Shown piece after piece: positions 49,757 through 59,327 of a stretch of 64,000 bases of DNA. How positions within the stretch are numbered: the stretch's first letter is position 1; each line of letters starts with the position of its first letter. Source of the stretch: Hoeflea_A sp965249925 (lineage in GTDB: Bacteria > Pseudomonadota > Alphaproteobacteria > Rhizobiales > Rhizobiaceae); assembly GCA_965249925.1 (NCBI GenBank), contig OZ252260.1:248001-312000 (forward strand). The letters are read 5' to 3'. The translations under genes and the position numbers were made by a program. Under the pieces are notes generated by a model that worked only from the letters and a program-made list of their open reading frames with translations, made no database searches and was not told the DNA's origin.

Positions 49757-51622
49757 ATGAAGGGCGCTCGGGTGACAAGAGCACGGAGGCACTTTTGGGA
49801 GCTGGGCAGGACAGGCAAATTGGCTGACGACAAACAGGCCGGCGCAAGCCGTAATCGATCGCTCAAACCGCTCAAACGGCTTTTGCCCTACGTGGTGCAT
49901 TACCGCGGGCTGGTTGCCGGCGCACTGGTGGCGTTGCTTCTTGCGGCCGTCGCCACGCTGGCACTGCCGTTGGCCGTGCGCCGGATGATCGACTATGGAT
50001 TCTCGGAAGCCAATGCCGCTTTCATCAACAGCTATTTCAGCATGCTGCTGGTGATAGCAGTGGTCCTCGCGTCGGCAAGCGCCTTGCGCTACTACTTCGT
50101 CATCACCATCGGGGAACGCGTGGTGGCCGACCTGCGGCGCGATGTCTTCAGTCACGTCACGTCCCTGTCTGCCGCCTTCTTCGACACCAACCGGTCGGGG
50201 GAGATCGTGTCGCGGCTGACAGCCGACACGACACAGATCAAGTCGGTCGTCGGCGCAACGGCGTCGATGGCGCTGCGCAACATCATTCTGTGCATCGGTG
50301 CGGTTGCGATGATGATCGTGACCAGTCCCAAACTGTCCGGGCTGGTTTTGATCGCCATTCCAATCATCGTTTTTCCCATGGTCGGGTTTGGCCGCAACGT
50401 GCGGCGGCGCGCTCGCGAGGCGCAGGACAAGCTGGCTGACGCGACCGCCTACGCCAGCGAGGCCATCGGCGCTTCGCGCACAGTCCAGGCGTTCAATGGC
50501 GAGAGAACCGCCAATCGCCGCTTCGCGCACGCCGTTGAGTTTGCCTTTACCGCCGCCCGCAATGCGGTGCGGGCACGGGCGATCCTGACGGGTTTTGCCA
50601 TATTGATGATATTCGGCAGTGTTGTTGCCATTTTGTGGTTCGGTGCCCAAAACGTGCTTACCGGATCGATGTCTCCCGGCACTTTGGGGCAGTTTCTGCT
50701 CTATTCGGTGCTCGCCGCATCGAGCCTTGGCACGCTCTCGGAAGTCTGGGGCGAGATCTCCCTGGCAACAGGCGCGGCCGAGCGGCTGTCGGAGTTGTTG
50801 GACGAGGAGCCGACAATTATATCTCCGGCCGATCCGAAGCCACTGCCGCAGCCACCGATCGGATCGATCGCCTTCGACAACGTCTCCTTCGCCTACCCCG
50901 CGCGACCGGATCAGCCGGTGCTCGAAAGTCTCAGCTTCGATGTCAGTCCGGGCGAAACCGTTGCTATCGTCGGGCCGTCCGGTGCCGGCAAGAGCACTCT
51001 GTTTGCACTGGTCAGCCGCTTTTATGATCCCACGGCAGGCAACATCCGCGTTGACGGTATCGACATCCGCCAGGTGGATCCAACAGCGCTGCGCGGCCGG
51101 ATTGCCACCGTGCCCCAAGACGTTGCCATCTTTGCCACGTCGATCCGCGAAAACATCGCCTTTGGTCGCCCCGACGCCAGCGACGCCGAGGTGGTCGCGG
51201 CCGCCAAGGCGGCCCTCGCCGATCCCTTCATCGTCAAGCTGGAGGCTGGCTACGACACCGAGGTCGGCGAACGAGGCATCACCCTGTCCGGCGGCCAGCG
51301 TCAGCGCTTGGCCATTGCCCGTGCGATATTGAGGGATGCGCCGATCCTGTTGCTTGATGAGGCGACATCGGCGCTCGACGCGGAAAGTGAGACACTCGTC
51401 CAGAAAGCGCTGAATGGACTGATGCAGGGTCGAACGACGCTGGTGATCGCCCATAGACTGGCGACGGTCAAGAAAGCCGACCGTATTCTGGTCATGGATG
51501 GCGGTTTCATCGTTGAAGAAGGCACCCATGCCAGTTTGGTTGCCCGCGACGGCATTTACGCCCGCCTTGCCCGCCTGCAGTTCCACCACCACGAACCGAT
51601 GACAATCGAAGCGGCCAAGTAA
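49757..51622 (+). CDS. ABC exporter, fused permease-ATPase (MsbA/BmrA type)
   Basis: 621 residues if ATG 49757 is the start; a TTG at 49820, after AGGACAGG, would give MADDKQ and 600 residues and is also likely. Six-helix transmembrane domain (about 50-340) followed by an ATPase: Walker A GPSGAGKST, Q-loop TVPQDVAIFATSI, signature LSGGQRQRLAIARAIL, Walker B ILLLDEATSALD, His in VIAHRLATV. Half-transporter that works as a homodimer, exporting lipids or drugs; substrate unknown. Divergent from rpmE, coupled to a 38-aa ORF. Confidence 0.92.
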   Translation: MKGARVTRARRHFWELGRTGKLADDKQAGASRNRSLKPLKRLLPYVVHYRGLVAGALVALLLAAVATLALPLAVRRMIDYGFSEANAAFINSYFSMLLVIAVVLASASALRYYFVITIGERVVADLRRDVFSHVTSLSAAFFDTNRSGEIVSRLTADTTQIKSVVGATASMALRNIILCIGAVAMMIVTSPKLSGLVLIAIPIIVFPMVGFGRNVRRRAREAQDKLADATAYASEAIGASRTVQAFNGERTANRRFAHAVEFAFTAARNAVRARAILTGFAILMIFGSVVAILWFGAQNVLTGSMSPGTLGQFLLYSVLAASSLGTLSEVWGEISLATGAAERLSELLDEEPTIISPADPKPLPQPPIGSIAFDNVSFAYPARPDQPVLESLSFDVSPGETVAIVGPSGAGKSTLFALVSRFYDPTAGNIRVDGIDIRQVDPTALRGRIATVPQDVAIFATSIRENIAFGRPDASDAEVVAAAKAALADPFIVKLEAGYDTEVGERGITLSGGQRQRLAIARAILRDAPILLLDEATSALDAESETLVQKALNGLMQGRTTLVIAHRLATVKKADRILVMDGGFIVEEGTHASLVARDGIYARLARLQFHHHEPMTIEAAK

Positions 51623-51738
51623 TGGACACGCGCGTTGACCGGACGCTCGTTGAAATCGACGCCGCCGCGTCAACTGATCGCGCAGCCACCCTGTATGTTG
51701 CAGACCTGACGGAGCAGATTCGGCTCATGCATCAGTAA
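51622..51738 (+). CDS. 38-aa ORF translationally coupled to the ABC exporter
   Basis: ATG 51622 overlaps the exporter TAA (TAATG) and the frame runs to TAA at 51736-51738. The peptide starts MDTRVDRTLVEIDAAASTD and ends LTEQIRLMHQ; charged, helical, without a membrane segment. The overlap and the codon use look genuine. Its function is unknown; it could be a remnant of a longer downstream gene. Confidence 0.5.
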   Translation: MDTRVDRTLVEIDAAASTDRAATLYVADLTEQIRLMHQ

Positions 51739-51750
51739 ACTCCCTCAGCC

Positions 51751-52965
51751 TCAACCCGGCAATCGATCCCATCCATCGACAAAGTCGACCCTTTCACATT
51801 GTGCAAAGCGCGCGGTCCGATGCAGTGCCGCATCGAGCCGGGCGCGCCGTTCGCGTCCGAGCTTGACGCCGACCTCAGGCCACAACGCTGTGACCCGCAG
51901 GACGCCGTCGTCACGCTTCATATCAATGCGGCCGATGAGCCGGTCCCCCTCGAGCACCGGGAAGACATAGTATCCGTAGCGCCGTTTCGGCGCCGGCACG
52001 AAAACCTCGATTCGATAGTGGAAATTGAACAGCCGCTCGGCCCGCTGGCGGTCTCGCAACATCGGGTCGAACGGGCTGAGGATACGGATGCGGGCCGGTG
52101 GTGCCGGTGCATTGGCCGCGGATTCGAACACGTCAGGCCTGGCAAAGCAGCGACGCGGCCGTGCGCCGTTCGAACAATCCACCTCGATTTCCATCAGTTC
52201 GCCGCGCCGCAGAGCATCGCCGCACCAGCTTTTGGCTTCCTGCGGTGTGACGCTCTCCCAGAAGGCCGCTATCTCGCCGGAGGTGGCGAAACCCAGCCTG
52301 TCGATTGCTGCATTGCAGGCCCAATCGATGGTCTGGGAGTCCGTCGGGCGCCATGCGCGGTGCGTCTCGGGAATCACCCGTTCCGTCAAATCGTAAGCTT
52401 TGAAAAACCCCTGCCGGTGACAAACGCTCAAAGCGCCGGTGCGCCACAAATACTCCACAGCCGTTTTCGACGGATGCCATTCCCACCAGCCGCCACTGGA
52501 GCGGGTTTCGGTTTCCCCGACATCGCTCGTGGTGACAGCGCCGTTGGCGCTGACCCGTTCCATCACCTCGTCGCACTTCTCGAGGAAATCCCCGCCACGC
52601 CACTTTTGCCAACGCTCCCGCAACCGCTCCGCATGACGATCGAAGCGCAAATGCCAGTAGGGGAAGAAACGGCTTGGAATGATCGAGGCATCGTGGGTCC
52701 AGTGCTCGAACAGGCTGCGATCGCGTTCCAGCAGCGAGCGAATATGCTTGGGCCGGTAGCTCTGGCGACGGGCGAACAGGATCATGTGATGCGCCCGCTC
52801 CACCGTGTTGACGCTGTCGACCTGCACGAAACCAAGACGCTCGATCAGTGCCAGCAGTTCGGTCCCGCGCGACGAACCGGTCGGCGGTTCCGCCAGGGCA
52901 TGCCGGTCGAGAAAAAGACGCCGCGCCTCCCGGTTGCCAAGTTGGGGTAAAACTGTCTTGCTCAT
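51751..52965 (-). CDS. YcaQ-family (DUF1006) DNA glycosylase-like protein
   Basis: 404 residues from ATG 52965 (MSKTVLPQLGNREARRLFLD); a GTG slightly upstream is possible. Winged-helix family with the QxD motif of interstrand-crosslink glycosylases (LGFVQVDSVNTVERAHH), FEHWTHDASIIP, GAVTTSDVGE and a late FHYRIEVFVPAPKRRYGYYV. E. coli YcaQ excises crosslinked N7-alkylguanine. Convergent with the preceding 38-aa ORF. Confidence 0.9.
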   Translation of the reverse strand: MSKTVLPQLGNREARRLFLDRHALAEPPTGSSRGTELLALIERLGFVQVDSVNTVERAHHMILFARRQSYRPKHIRSLLERDRSLFEHWTHDASIIPSRFFPYWHLRFDRHAERLRERWQKWRGGDFLEKCDEVMERVSANGAVTTSDVGETETRSSGGWWEWHPSKTAVEYLWRTGALSVCHRQGFFKAYDLTERVIPETHRAWRPTDSQTIDWACNAAIDRLGFATSGEIAAFWESVTPQEAKSWCGDALRRGELMEIEVDCSNGARPRRCFARPDVFESAANAPAPPARIRILSPFDPMLRDRQRAERLFNFHYRIEVFVPAPKRRYGYYVFPVLEGDRLIGRIDMKRDDGVLRVTALWPEVGVKLGRERRARLDAALHRTARFAQCERVDFVDGWDRLPG

Positions 52966-53059
52966 GAGTTGGGGCTTAGCATCCGTGACTGTCACTCGCC
53001 AGACGCGGCGTGTTTGAGCCCGGCTCAAGATGCACTGACCGAAAGGGAGACCGGCCACC

Positions 53060-53653
53060 GTGCGTGCTCTGATCGTTTTCTGCCATCCCTACGAGGAAAG
53101 TTACAATGCCGCCCTATTCGCCTGTGCCCGGGAGACGCTGGAGACCGCCGGTCACCAGGTGCGGTGTATCGATCTTTACCGCGAGGGCTTTGATCCGGTT
53201 CTGAGCCGGACCGAGTGGCTGAACTATATGGACGACACCGCCAGCAACATAGCGGCATTGCAATCCCATGTGGATCTGATGCGCTGGGCGGAGGGTCTGG
53301 TGTTCGTCTACCCGACCTGGATGTACAGCCCTCCCTCGATGCTGAAGGGCTGGATGGAGCGGGTGTGGCTTCCAGGCGTTGCTTTCGAAGTTCCGCCCGG
53401 CAAGGGAGAACGGCTGGTGGGGCGGCTGCACAACATCAGGCATATGGTGGTCATCACCACAACGGGTTCGCCGCGCTGGTGGCTGTGGTGGCTGTTCAAT
53501 CCTGGCCGCAATCTGATGGAACGTGGCTACCGCATTCTATTCCATCCCAAGTGCCGCACCCACTGGCTGCAACTCTGTGATATGGACCACACGACTCCTG
53601 CAGCCCGCGCCAGATTCCTCAAGCGCGTTGAAGCCACTCTGTCGCGTCTGTGA
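53060..53653 (+). CDS. NAD(P)H dehydrogenase (quinone), flavodoxin fold
   Basis: 197 residues from a GTG at 53060. Pattern of the Flavodoxin_2/KefF-like family: ALIVFCHPYEESYNAALFAC, GHQVRCIDLYREGFDPVLS, WAEGLVFVYPTWMYSPPSML, KGWMERVWLPGVAFEV, VVITTTGSP. FMN-dependent quinone reductase. The 94-bp gap to the divergent YcaQ-like gene forms a shared promoter region. Confidence 0.9.
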   Translation: MRALIVFCHPYEESYNAALFACARETLETAGHQVRCIDLYREGFDPVLSRTEWLNYMDDTASNIAALQSHVDLMRWAEGLVFVYPTWMYSPPSMLKGWMERVWLPGVAFEVPPGKGERLVGRLHNIRHMVVITTTGSPRWWLWWLFNPGRNLMERGYRILFHPKCRTHWLQLCDMDHTTPAARARFLKRVEATLSRL

Positions 53654-53683
53654 CAGATCTTGAGCGTTAGAAATCTGTCCAGG

Positions 53684-55348
53684 TCAACTGCCGACGCTCA
53701 GGGCTCGGGCAAGGATCTCGTCACGTCCATAAATGTCGCGCCGGTAGTGGACGGAGCCGTCCTTGTTGACCCACGCGGTGAGATAGACGATGTGCACCGG
53801 AAGCGGGACTTCCAGCTTGACGACCTTGCGCTGGCCGGAACTGACAATGCTGTCGATATCGGCCCGTGACAAGCCTTCCAGTTCGAGGATCACTTCGGCC
53901 ATCTTCAGCGGATCCTCAAGTCGAATGCAGCCATGGCTGAAATAGCGCGAGGCCCGCTCGAAATTCGATTTCGAGGGCGTATCGTGCATGTAGATGTTGA
54001 ACTTGTTGGGAAACATGAACTTCACCCGGCCCAACGCATTGCGTGGACCCGGATCCTGCCGCAGCCGGACGGGGAAATTCGATCCCGAGTAGCTGCTCCA
54101 CGGGATCCGTCCCGGATCGACGACGCTGCCATTGCGAAGAACCCGGATGTTCTGCGATTGCAGGGCGTAGGGATTGCGTCGCAGCTTCGGCAGGTATTCT
54201 TTGGTGGCGATCGAGTGGGGTACGTTCCAATAGGGATTGAAGTCCAGATACTCCATATGGTCGGTAAACACCGGCGTGCGGTGATAAGGCTTGCCGACCT
54301 GCGTGACAGCCGCATGTACGGTTTTGCCGTTCTTGACGAACTTCACCACCTGATCGGCAAGGTTTACGAAGACGTGCGGGTCGCCGAAATCGGCCTGCAT
54401 CCATCGGCGACGCTCCAGATTGAGTTCGACCTGTTTGATGCGTTCGTCGACGGTGACGTTGAGCTGCGCCAAGGTGTTCGGACCGACAACACCGTCCGGC
54501 TCCAGACCCATTCTGAACTGGAAGTATTGAAGGGACCGCACCAGGCTGCCGTCATACAGCTCACCCTCGTGCGCGTCCGGTTCGAGGTCCTTGGACTCGA
54601 TCAGCCGCTGGCGCAGCAGCAATACGCGCGGATCGCTCATGCCGGGCTTCAACGGCGCTCCCTCCGGAACCTCGGTCCATCCGCCGGTCGCCCGTGCAAC
54701 GAAAAGCTTTTGCAAAAGGTCGCGCATACGATCGTAACGCGCCGTGTTCGGCGCGAAATCCAACAAGGTTCCTGTCAGGTCGTCCGACAGGGCCAGGAGC
54801 TGCAACAACCGGCCCGCCGATATCTCCTCGGGATAAAGCACCAGTTCGCGATTGATGGCGTTCGGTTCCACACGGCCACTGCGCAGATGCTGGCCGTACC
54901 GCACGGCAGCCTCAGACAACGACACCTCGAAGTCCGCCAGTCCGGCGTCGCCGTCCTGGTCGAGTTTGGGGAACATCACATCTGCCCTGTACTCGGCCGG
55001 AAACAGCCCGTCCTTGTCGGCCCGTAGCAGCACGAATATGACCTCTTCGGAAGCCTTCGTCGGGAGCCCATCCTGCAACCACAACGGCATGTAATTGCGC
55101 TGCTCGTACCAAGCGGTGATATCCCGGGCCCGTTCCCGATCGGCTTCGTTGTCGCGCGGCAATTGAATGAGCCGGTCCAGCATCGCCTGCTGCCAAAATT
55201 CGCTATCGAAGTCTTCCTGGTGTTCCGACTGTTCGACGATCTGTTCGGCTTCCAGGATGGATTCGACCGTCTCCGTCTGTGCCGAAGCCGGAAACGACAA
55301 CAGCAACAGCGCAATGACGATCAAGCTCGTTTCGACTAAACGATTCAC
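53684..55348 (-). CDS. L,D-transpeptidase (YcbB/LdtD-like)
   Basis: 554 residues from a GTG at 55348, preceded by GGAGGGG. Signal peptide NRLVETSLIVIALLLLSFPA followed by ASAQ. Middle: a peptidoglycan-binding domain 1-like segment (LVRSLQYFQFRMGLEPDGVV). YkuD catalytic domain (about 330-490) with the nucleophile cysteine in FSHGCIRLEDP. Forms 3-3 cross-links in peptidoglycan, which is important in Rhizobiales polar growth. The frame continues upstream to 55438 without support. Confidence 0.92.
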   Translation of the reverse strand: MNRLVETSLIVIALLLLSFPASAQTETVESILEAEQIVEQSEHQEDFDSEFWQQAMLDRLIQLPRDNEADRERARDITAWYEQRNYMPLWLQDGLPTKASEEVIFVLLRADKDGLFPAEYRADVMFPKLDQDGDAGLADFEVSLSEAAVRYGQHLRSGRVEPNAINRELVLYPEEISAGRLLQLLALSDDLTGTLLDFAPNTARYDRMRDLLQKLFVARATGGWTEVPEGAPLKPGMSDPRVLLLRQRLIESKDLEPDAHEGELYDGSLVRSLQYFQFRMGLEPDGVVGPNTLAQLNVTVDERIKQVELNLERRRWMQADFGDPHVFVNLADQVVKFVKNGKTVHAAVTQVGKPYHRTPVFTDHMEYLDFNPYWNVPHSIATKEYLPKLRRNPYALQSQNIRVLRNGSVVDPGRIPWSSYSGSNFPVRLRQDPGPRNALGRVKFMFPNKFNIYMHDTPSKSNFERASRYFSHGCIRLEDPLKMAEVILELEGLSRADIDSIVSSGQRKVVKLEVPLPVHIVYLTAWVNKDGSVHYRRDIYGRDEILARALSVGS

Positions 55349-56049
55349 GATCCCCTCCAGGGTGGTTCCAGGCGGTCCAAGGGCGTTGACGAAAAAAGCC
55401 ATGATTTGCCGTGACGTGTCAATCCGACGCACGCACACGTGATGACGGTCGATACCGCGGACATGGCGAGGTTCTCGCAGGCTGGTGGCGCGAACGTAAA
55501 ATCAGTGGGTAACTTTGGAACAACTTGCAGACGCAATTCGAACGGCTCCGCACCTTGATGGGACGGTATCTGATGAACCGGCACCTGCTTACCTGGTAAA
55601 AGTGACAGTGATAAACAGGAATTATGCCAGTATAGTCAACGGTTTGGTCAGCATATATTGGAAGCCGATGACTAGGAGAGGACGAAATGCGGGATGCCAA
55701 TTCGACAGACTAGCGTGTTAGATCCGACAAAATACGTCGGCCAGATCCGCGACTTGGTGAAATTTACTTCCACAAATCTGCGTGGCAGTATCGTTTTTGA
55801 TTAACTGCGTCCGTGAAGGAATCCGAAGTGTGCGATCGGTACTCATGGAGCGGCGGATCGCGTTTGAGCAGCGTAACTCATTGGAAGCGTTAGGTGCGGT
55901 ATGGACTTCCAACCCGATCAGCAACGAAACGGCGAAACCCCAGGCACAACCGTCCTGTCGGCGGCTGTCGGACCTGACCGAATGCCTCCGCGGGTCGCCG
56001 GATTATTGACAAAAGGTGCGCCGAACTCTGGTATCGAGATCGCATAAGT
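55349..56049. other. 701-bp stretch without a supported gene
   Basis: Short open frames occur on both strands (for example 55515-55721 and 55782-56009, plus) but lack ribosome sites or recognisable families. Composition is more A/T-rich between 55590 and 55670 than around it, which may mark a promoter for the MMPL operon. Nothing further is seen. Confidence 0.4.
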
Positions 56050-58443
56050 ATGCGCTCGACCATCCCGAGAGAGCACGTTGAGCCGGGCGGAGGCTCACTC
56101 AAGGCCGGCCCGTTGCTGGTTCAAGACGATTGGCTACCGGACGAAGATAGTAAGGGTTGGATCGCTCGGTATGCGACTGCAATCGTCAAATGGCGGATAT
56201 GGGTTCTCTCTGTCACGCTGGTGATGAGCCTTGCGGCGGGCCTCGGGCTGCAGTTTCTCACCTTCAATCCCGATAGCCGCGTTTTCCTGGGTTCCGAAAG
56301 CCCGCAAAGACTCGCGCTCGAAAGAATCGAAAACATGTACACGGCAGCAAACTCGGTTGAGTTCATCGTTGCGCCGAAGGACGGTACGATTTTCAACCGC
56401 CGTGTTCTGGAAGTTCTCGACACCCTGACCGATGCCAGCTGGGGCATACCACATGCCTATCTGGTCAGTTCGTTGTCGAACCGGCAAAAGACACTCGTCG
56501 ACGGTGACGACATAGAGGTGCAGCCATTATACGGCGACCCCTCAGAATTGACCGATGAGCAGCTGAACGCGCTTCGCCAGGACGTACTGTCGGACCGTGA
56601 ACTGATCAATCGCAGAATTTCTGCGGATGGCAGTGTCGCGGCCGTCACAGTGTTGGTTCGAACGCCGGAGCAAAGCGCTTCCGAAGCGATTACCGACATC
56701 GCCACCCACGCCCGCGACCTGAAGAAGTGGATAGAGGCCGAGTATCCGGAAGTGGAACTTCGGCTGACCGGAGGCGTGATTGGCGATATTACCTTTGCCG
56801 AGGCCGCATACTGGGATTCCCTGACCCTCATCCCGTTGATGATGTTGGTGATCGCAGTCTCCCTCACCATCGGCCTGAACACGGTCTTCGGTATGTTGGC
56901 GACCCTCGCGGTCGTTGGCCTTTCGGCGTTGATCGCAATGGGGATCGGCGGGTATCTGGGATTCATCGTCAACGGGGCGACTTCTGGCGCACCGGTGATC
57001 ATCATGACGCTTGCTATTGCCGACAGCGTCCACGTCCTGACCACCGTATCGCACCGACACAATCAGGGGCTTGCCACGGATCGGGCGGTGGTCGGCGCGC
57101 TGCGGATCAACTTCGTGCCCATAGCCATCACCAGCATCACCACCGCCATTGGCTTCCTTGCGCTCAATTTCAGCGAATCGCCGCCGCTGCGGGAACTTGG
57201 GACGCTGGTCGCAATCGGTGCTTTGGCCGCTTACGTTCTCAGTATTACTTTTCTGCCGGCCCTGCTGTCCCTGCTTCCGTCGGCCGGTTCTCCGCCGCTT
57301 GGTTATGGCAAAGAGACCATGCGGCGTTTGGCGGATTTCGCCATCCGCTGGCGCCATTGGCTGTTCGGCCTGTTCATGCTGATCGTGCCGGTCACCGCTT
57401 CGGGCATCGTCCTGATCGAGGTGAATGACAATTACGTCAAGTATTTTGGCGAGAAGTTCGATTTTCGCAAAGACACCGACTTCATGGAAGACCGGCTTGC
57501 CGGATTCCACGTGCTGCAGTTTTCCCTGCCGTCCGGGGAATCCCAGGGTGTGACACAACCCGATTTTCTGGAAACCGTAGACTCATTCTCCGAATGGCTT
57601 GGTCAACAGGAACATGTCACCAGCGTCTATGCGGTTTCGCAGTCGATCAAGGACGTTAATCGCACATTGAATGGTGGCGACCCGCAATTCGAGCGGCTGC
57701 CGGAAACTCGGGCGCTCGCCGCCCAGTTTCTCATCTTTCTTGAGTTGTCGATGCCGGCATGGTTTGATCTCGGCACGGTCATTGACGTGGACCGTTCAGA
57801 AACGCTGGTCAGCGCGCGGTTGGCCAAGGCAAGCTCATCTGACATCCGCGACCTCGCGGCCTCTAGCGAGGCTTGGCTTGCCGACAACGCACCTGAATTT
57901 GCCACGCAAGCCGCCGGCGTCTCGGTCGCCTACAGCTACATCACGGAACGCAACATCCGCGCCATGCTGCGCGGCATCTTCTTCTGTCTTGTGCTTCTGT
58001 CGCTGATCCTGGTGCTCTATCTGCGCAGTCTGCGTGTCGGGATCATCAGCCTGATCCCCAACCTGGTGCCCGCCTTCATGGCTTTCGGTCTCTGGGGATA
58101 TATGCACGGCAATGTCAACCTCGCGATTTCCGTGGTTGGTGCAATGACCCTTGGTATCGTCGTCGACGATACCGTTCACTTCCTCTCCAAATATGTGCGC
58201 GCGCGGCGCGATCTGGGGCTGTCGCCCGAGGAGGCGATCCGCCGAACCTACGTGCTTGTGGGCCCGGCGCTGATCATGACCTCGGTGACGCTGTTTTTAG
58301 GTTTCGCAGTCCTGTCGGCGTCGGGATTCGCCGTGTCCAGCCAGGCTGGGCTGATGTCAGCGATAACCATCGCCATCGCACTGATTGCGGATGTTCTGTT
58401 CCTACCGGCGCTGCTGCTACGTTTCGGGGAGGCAAAAAAATGA
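56050..58443 (+). CDS. RND/MMPL-family transporter
   Basis: 797 residues. Duplicated layout of RND permeases: N-terminal helix (WRIWVLSVTLVMSLAAGLGL), periplasmic domain to about 255, five-helix bundle (LIPLMMLVIAVSLTIGLN..., GAPVIIMTLAIADSVHVLTT with the acidic D of the proton relay), helix 7 near 435, second periplasmic domain and a second bundle (VVGAMTLGIVVDDTVHFLSK). Resembles hopanoid/lipid (HpnN/MmpL) exporters more than AcrB. The stop overlaps the next ATG. Substrate probably a lipid or hydrophobic compound. Confidence 0.9.
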   Translation: MRSTIPREHVEPGGGSLKAGPLLVQDDWLPDEDSKGWIARYATAIVKWRIWVLSVTLVMSLAAGLGLQFLTFNPDSRVFLGSESPQRLALERIENMYTAANSVEFIVAPKDGTIFNRRVLEVLDTLTDASWGIPHAYLVSSLSNRQKTLVDGDDIEVQPLYGDPSELTDEQLNALRQDVLSDRELINRRISADGSVAAVTVLVRTPEQSASEAITDIATHARDLKKWIEAEYPEVELRLTGGVIGDITFAEAAYWDSLTLIPLMMLVIAVSLTIGLNTVFGMLATLAVVGLSALIAMGIGGYLGFIVNGATSGAPVIIMTLAIADSVHVLTTVSHRHNQGLATDRAVVGALRINFVPIAITSITTAIGFLALNFSESPPLRELGTLVAIGALAAYVLSITFLPALLSLLPSAGSPPLGYGKETMRRLADFAIRWRHWLFGLFMLIVPVTASGIVLIEVNDNYVKYFGEKFDFRKDTDFMEDRLAGFHVLQFSLPSGESQGVTQPDFLETVDSFSEWLGQQEHVTSVYAVSQSIKDVNRTLNGGDPQFERLPETRALAAQFLIFLELSMPAWFDLGTVIDVDRSETLVSARLAKASSSDIRDLAASSEAWLADNAPEFATQAAGVSVAYSYITERNIRAMLRGIFFCLVLLSLILVLYLRSLRVGIISLIPNLVPAFMAFGLWGYMHGNVNLAISVVGAMTLGIVVDDTVHFLSKYVRARRDLGLSPEEAIRRTYVLVGPALIMTSVTLFLGFAVLSASGFAVSSQAGLMSAITIAIALIADVLFLPALLLRFGEAKK

Positions 58444-59231
58444 TCCACAGATGTCTGGCGCTGTTGTTGCTTGGTTTCGCCTTGCTCGGCCCGGCGGGAG
58501 CCGAAACGGCTCAGGAAAAAGGCCTTCGCATAGCCAATACGGCGGCCGACAAAGGAAAGGGATTTGGCTCCATTGAGTCGGTCGGGGATATGACGCTCCA
58601 AGACCGTCAGGGCGTCCGCAGCGCCCGACGATTTCGCACCAAGGCTATTGAGATGAAAGGCGGTGACCGGTTCATCATCGTCTTTGAACGGCCGCGCGAC
58701 ATCGCCGGAACAGCGGTCCTGACCCACGCCCGCAAGAACCGCGCCGATGATCAATGGCTTTACCTTCCCGACCTCAAAAGGGTGAAACGGATTTCCTCCG
58801 GCGCCAGGACCAGCTCGTTTGCCGGCAGTGAGTTCAGCTACGAGGATCTGTCCAGCGCCGAGGTCGGCCAATACACTTACCAGTGGCTGCGCGATGAACC
58901 CTGTCCCGGGCAAGGCGGCCTCACCTGCTACGTTGTCGCACGGTTCCCGCTCGACAAAAACTCCGGCTACTCACAGCAGACCGTGTGGCTGGACCAGCAG
59001 GAGTACCGCCTGTTTCGCAATGATTTTTTCAATCGCAGCGGCGCCCATGTCAAACGGCTGACCGCCAGCAACTACAGGAAATACGATGGCCGTTTCTGGC
59101 TCGCCAATAGACTGCTCATGACCAATCTGCGGACCGGCAAGAGCACGGTCATGCAGTGGACGGACCGCGACTTCTCGGTCAACCTGAAGCCGAACGACTT
59201 CACACAGCGTGCCTTGCGCAGAGCGAGGTAA
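58440..59231 (+). CDS. LolA-like outer-membrane lipoprotein-sorting protein
   Basis: 263 residues, ATG overlapping the MMPL stop (ATGA). Signal peptide CLALLLLGFALLGPAGAE, cleaved near 20. The body has the LolA/LolB-like fold pattern of the COG2834 group: MTLQDRQGVRSARRFRTKAI, GDRFIIVFERPRDIAGTAVL, QWLYLPDLKRVKRIS, SFAGSEFSYEDLSSAEVG, WTDRDFSVNLKPNDFTQRAL. Periplasmic carrier likely working with the MMPL exporter to move lipid to the outer membrane. Confidence 0.9.
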   Translation: MIHRCLALLLLGFALLGPAGAETAQEKGLRIANTAADKGKGFGSIESVGDMTLQDRQGVRSARRFRTKAIEMKGGDRFIIVFERPRDIAGTAVLTHARKNRADDQWLYLPDLKRVKRISSGARTSSFAGSEFSYEDLSSAEVGQYTYQWLRDEPCPGQGGLTCYVVARFPLDKNSGYSQQTVWLDQQEYRLFRNDFFNRSGAHVKRLTASNYRKYDGRFWLANRLLMTNLRTGKSTVMQWTDRDFSVNLKPNDFTQRALRRAR

Positions 59232-59327
59232 GGAAAACCGTTCCCATCGCACGATGACACAAAACGCGCGATATCCGCCCTCCGGGCACACACGATACGG
59301 GACACTATGTCGACCAGGAGCCGGCAA

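Noticed and set aside
55515..56009. Short plus-strand ORFs upstream of the MMPL gene
   Set aside because: No start signals, no recognisable family and different frames in succession; considered non-coding.
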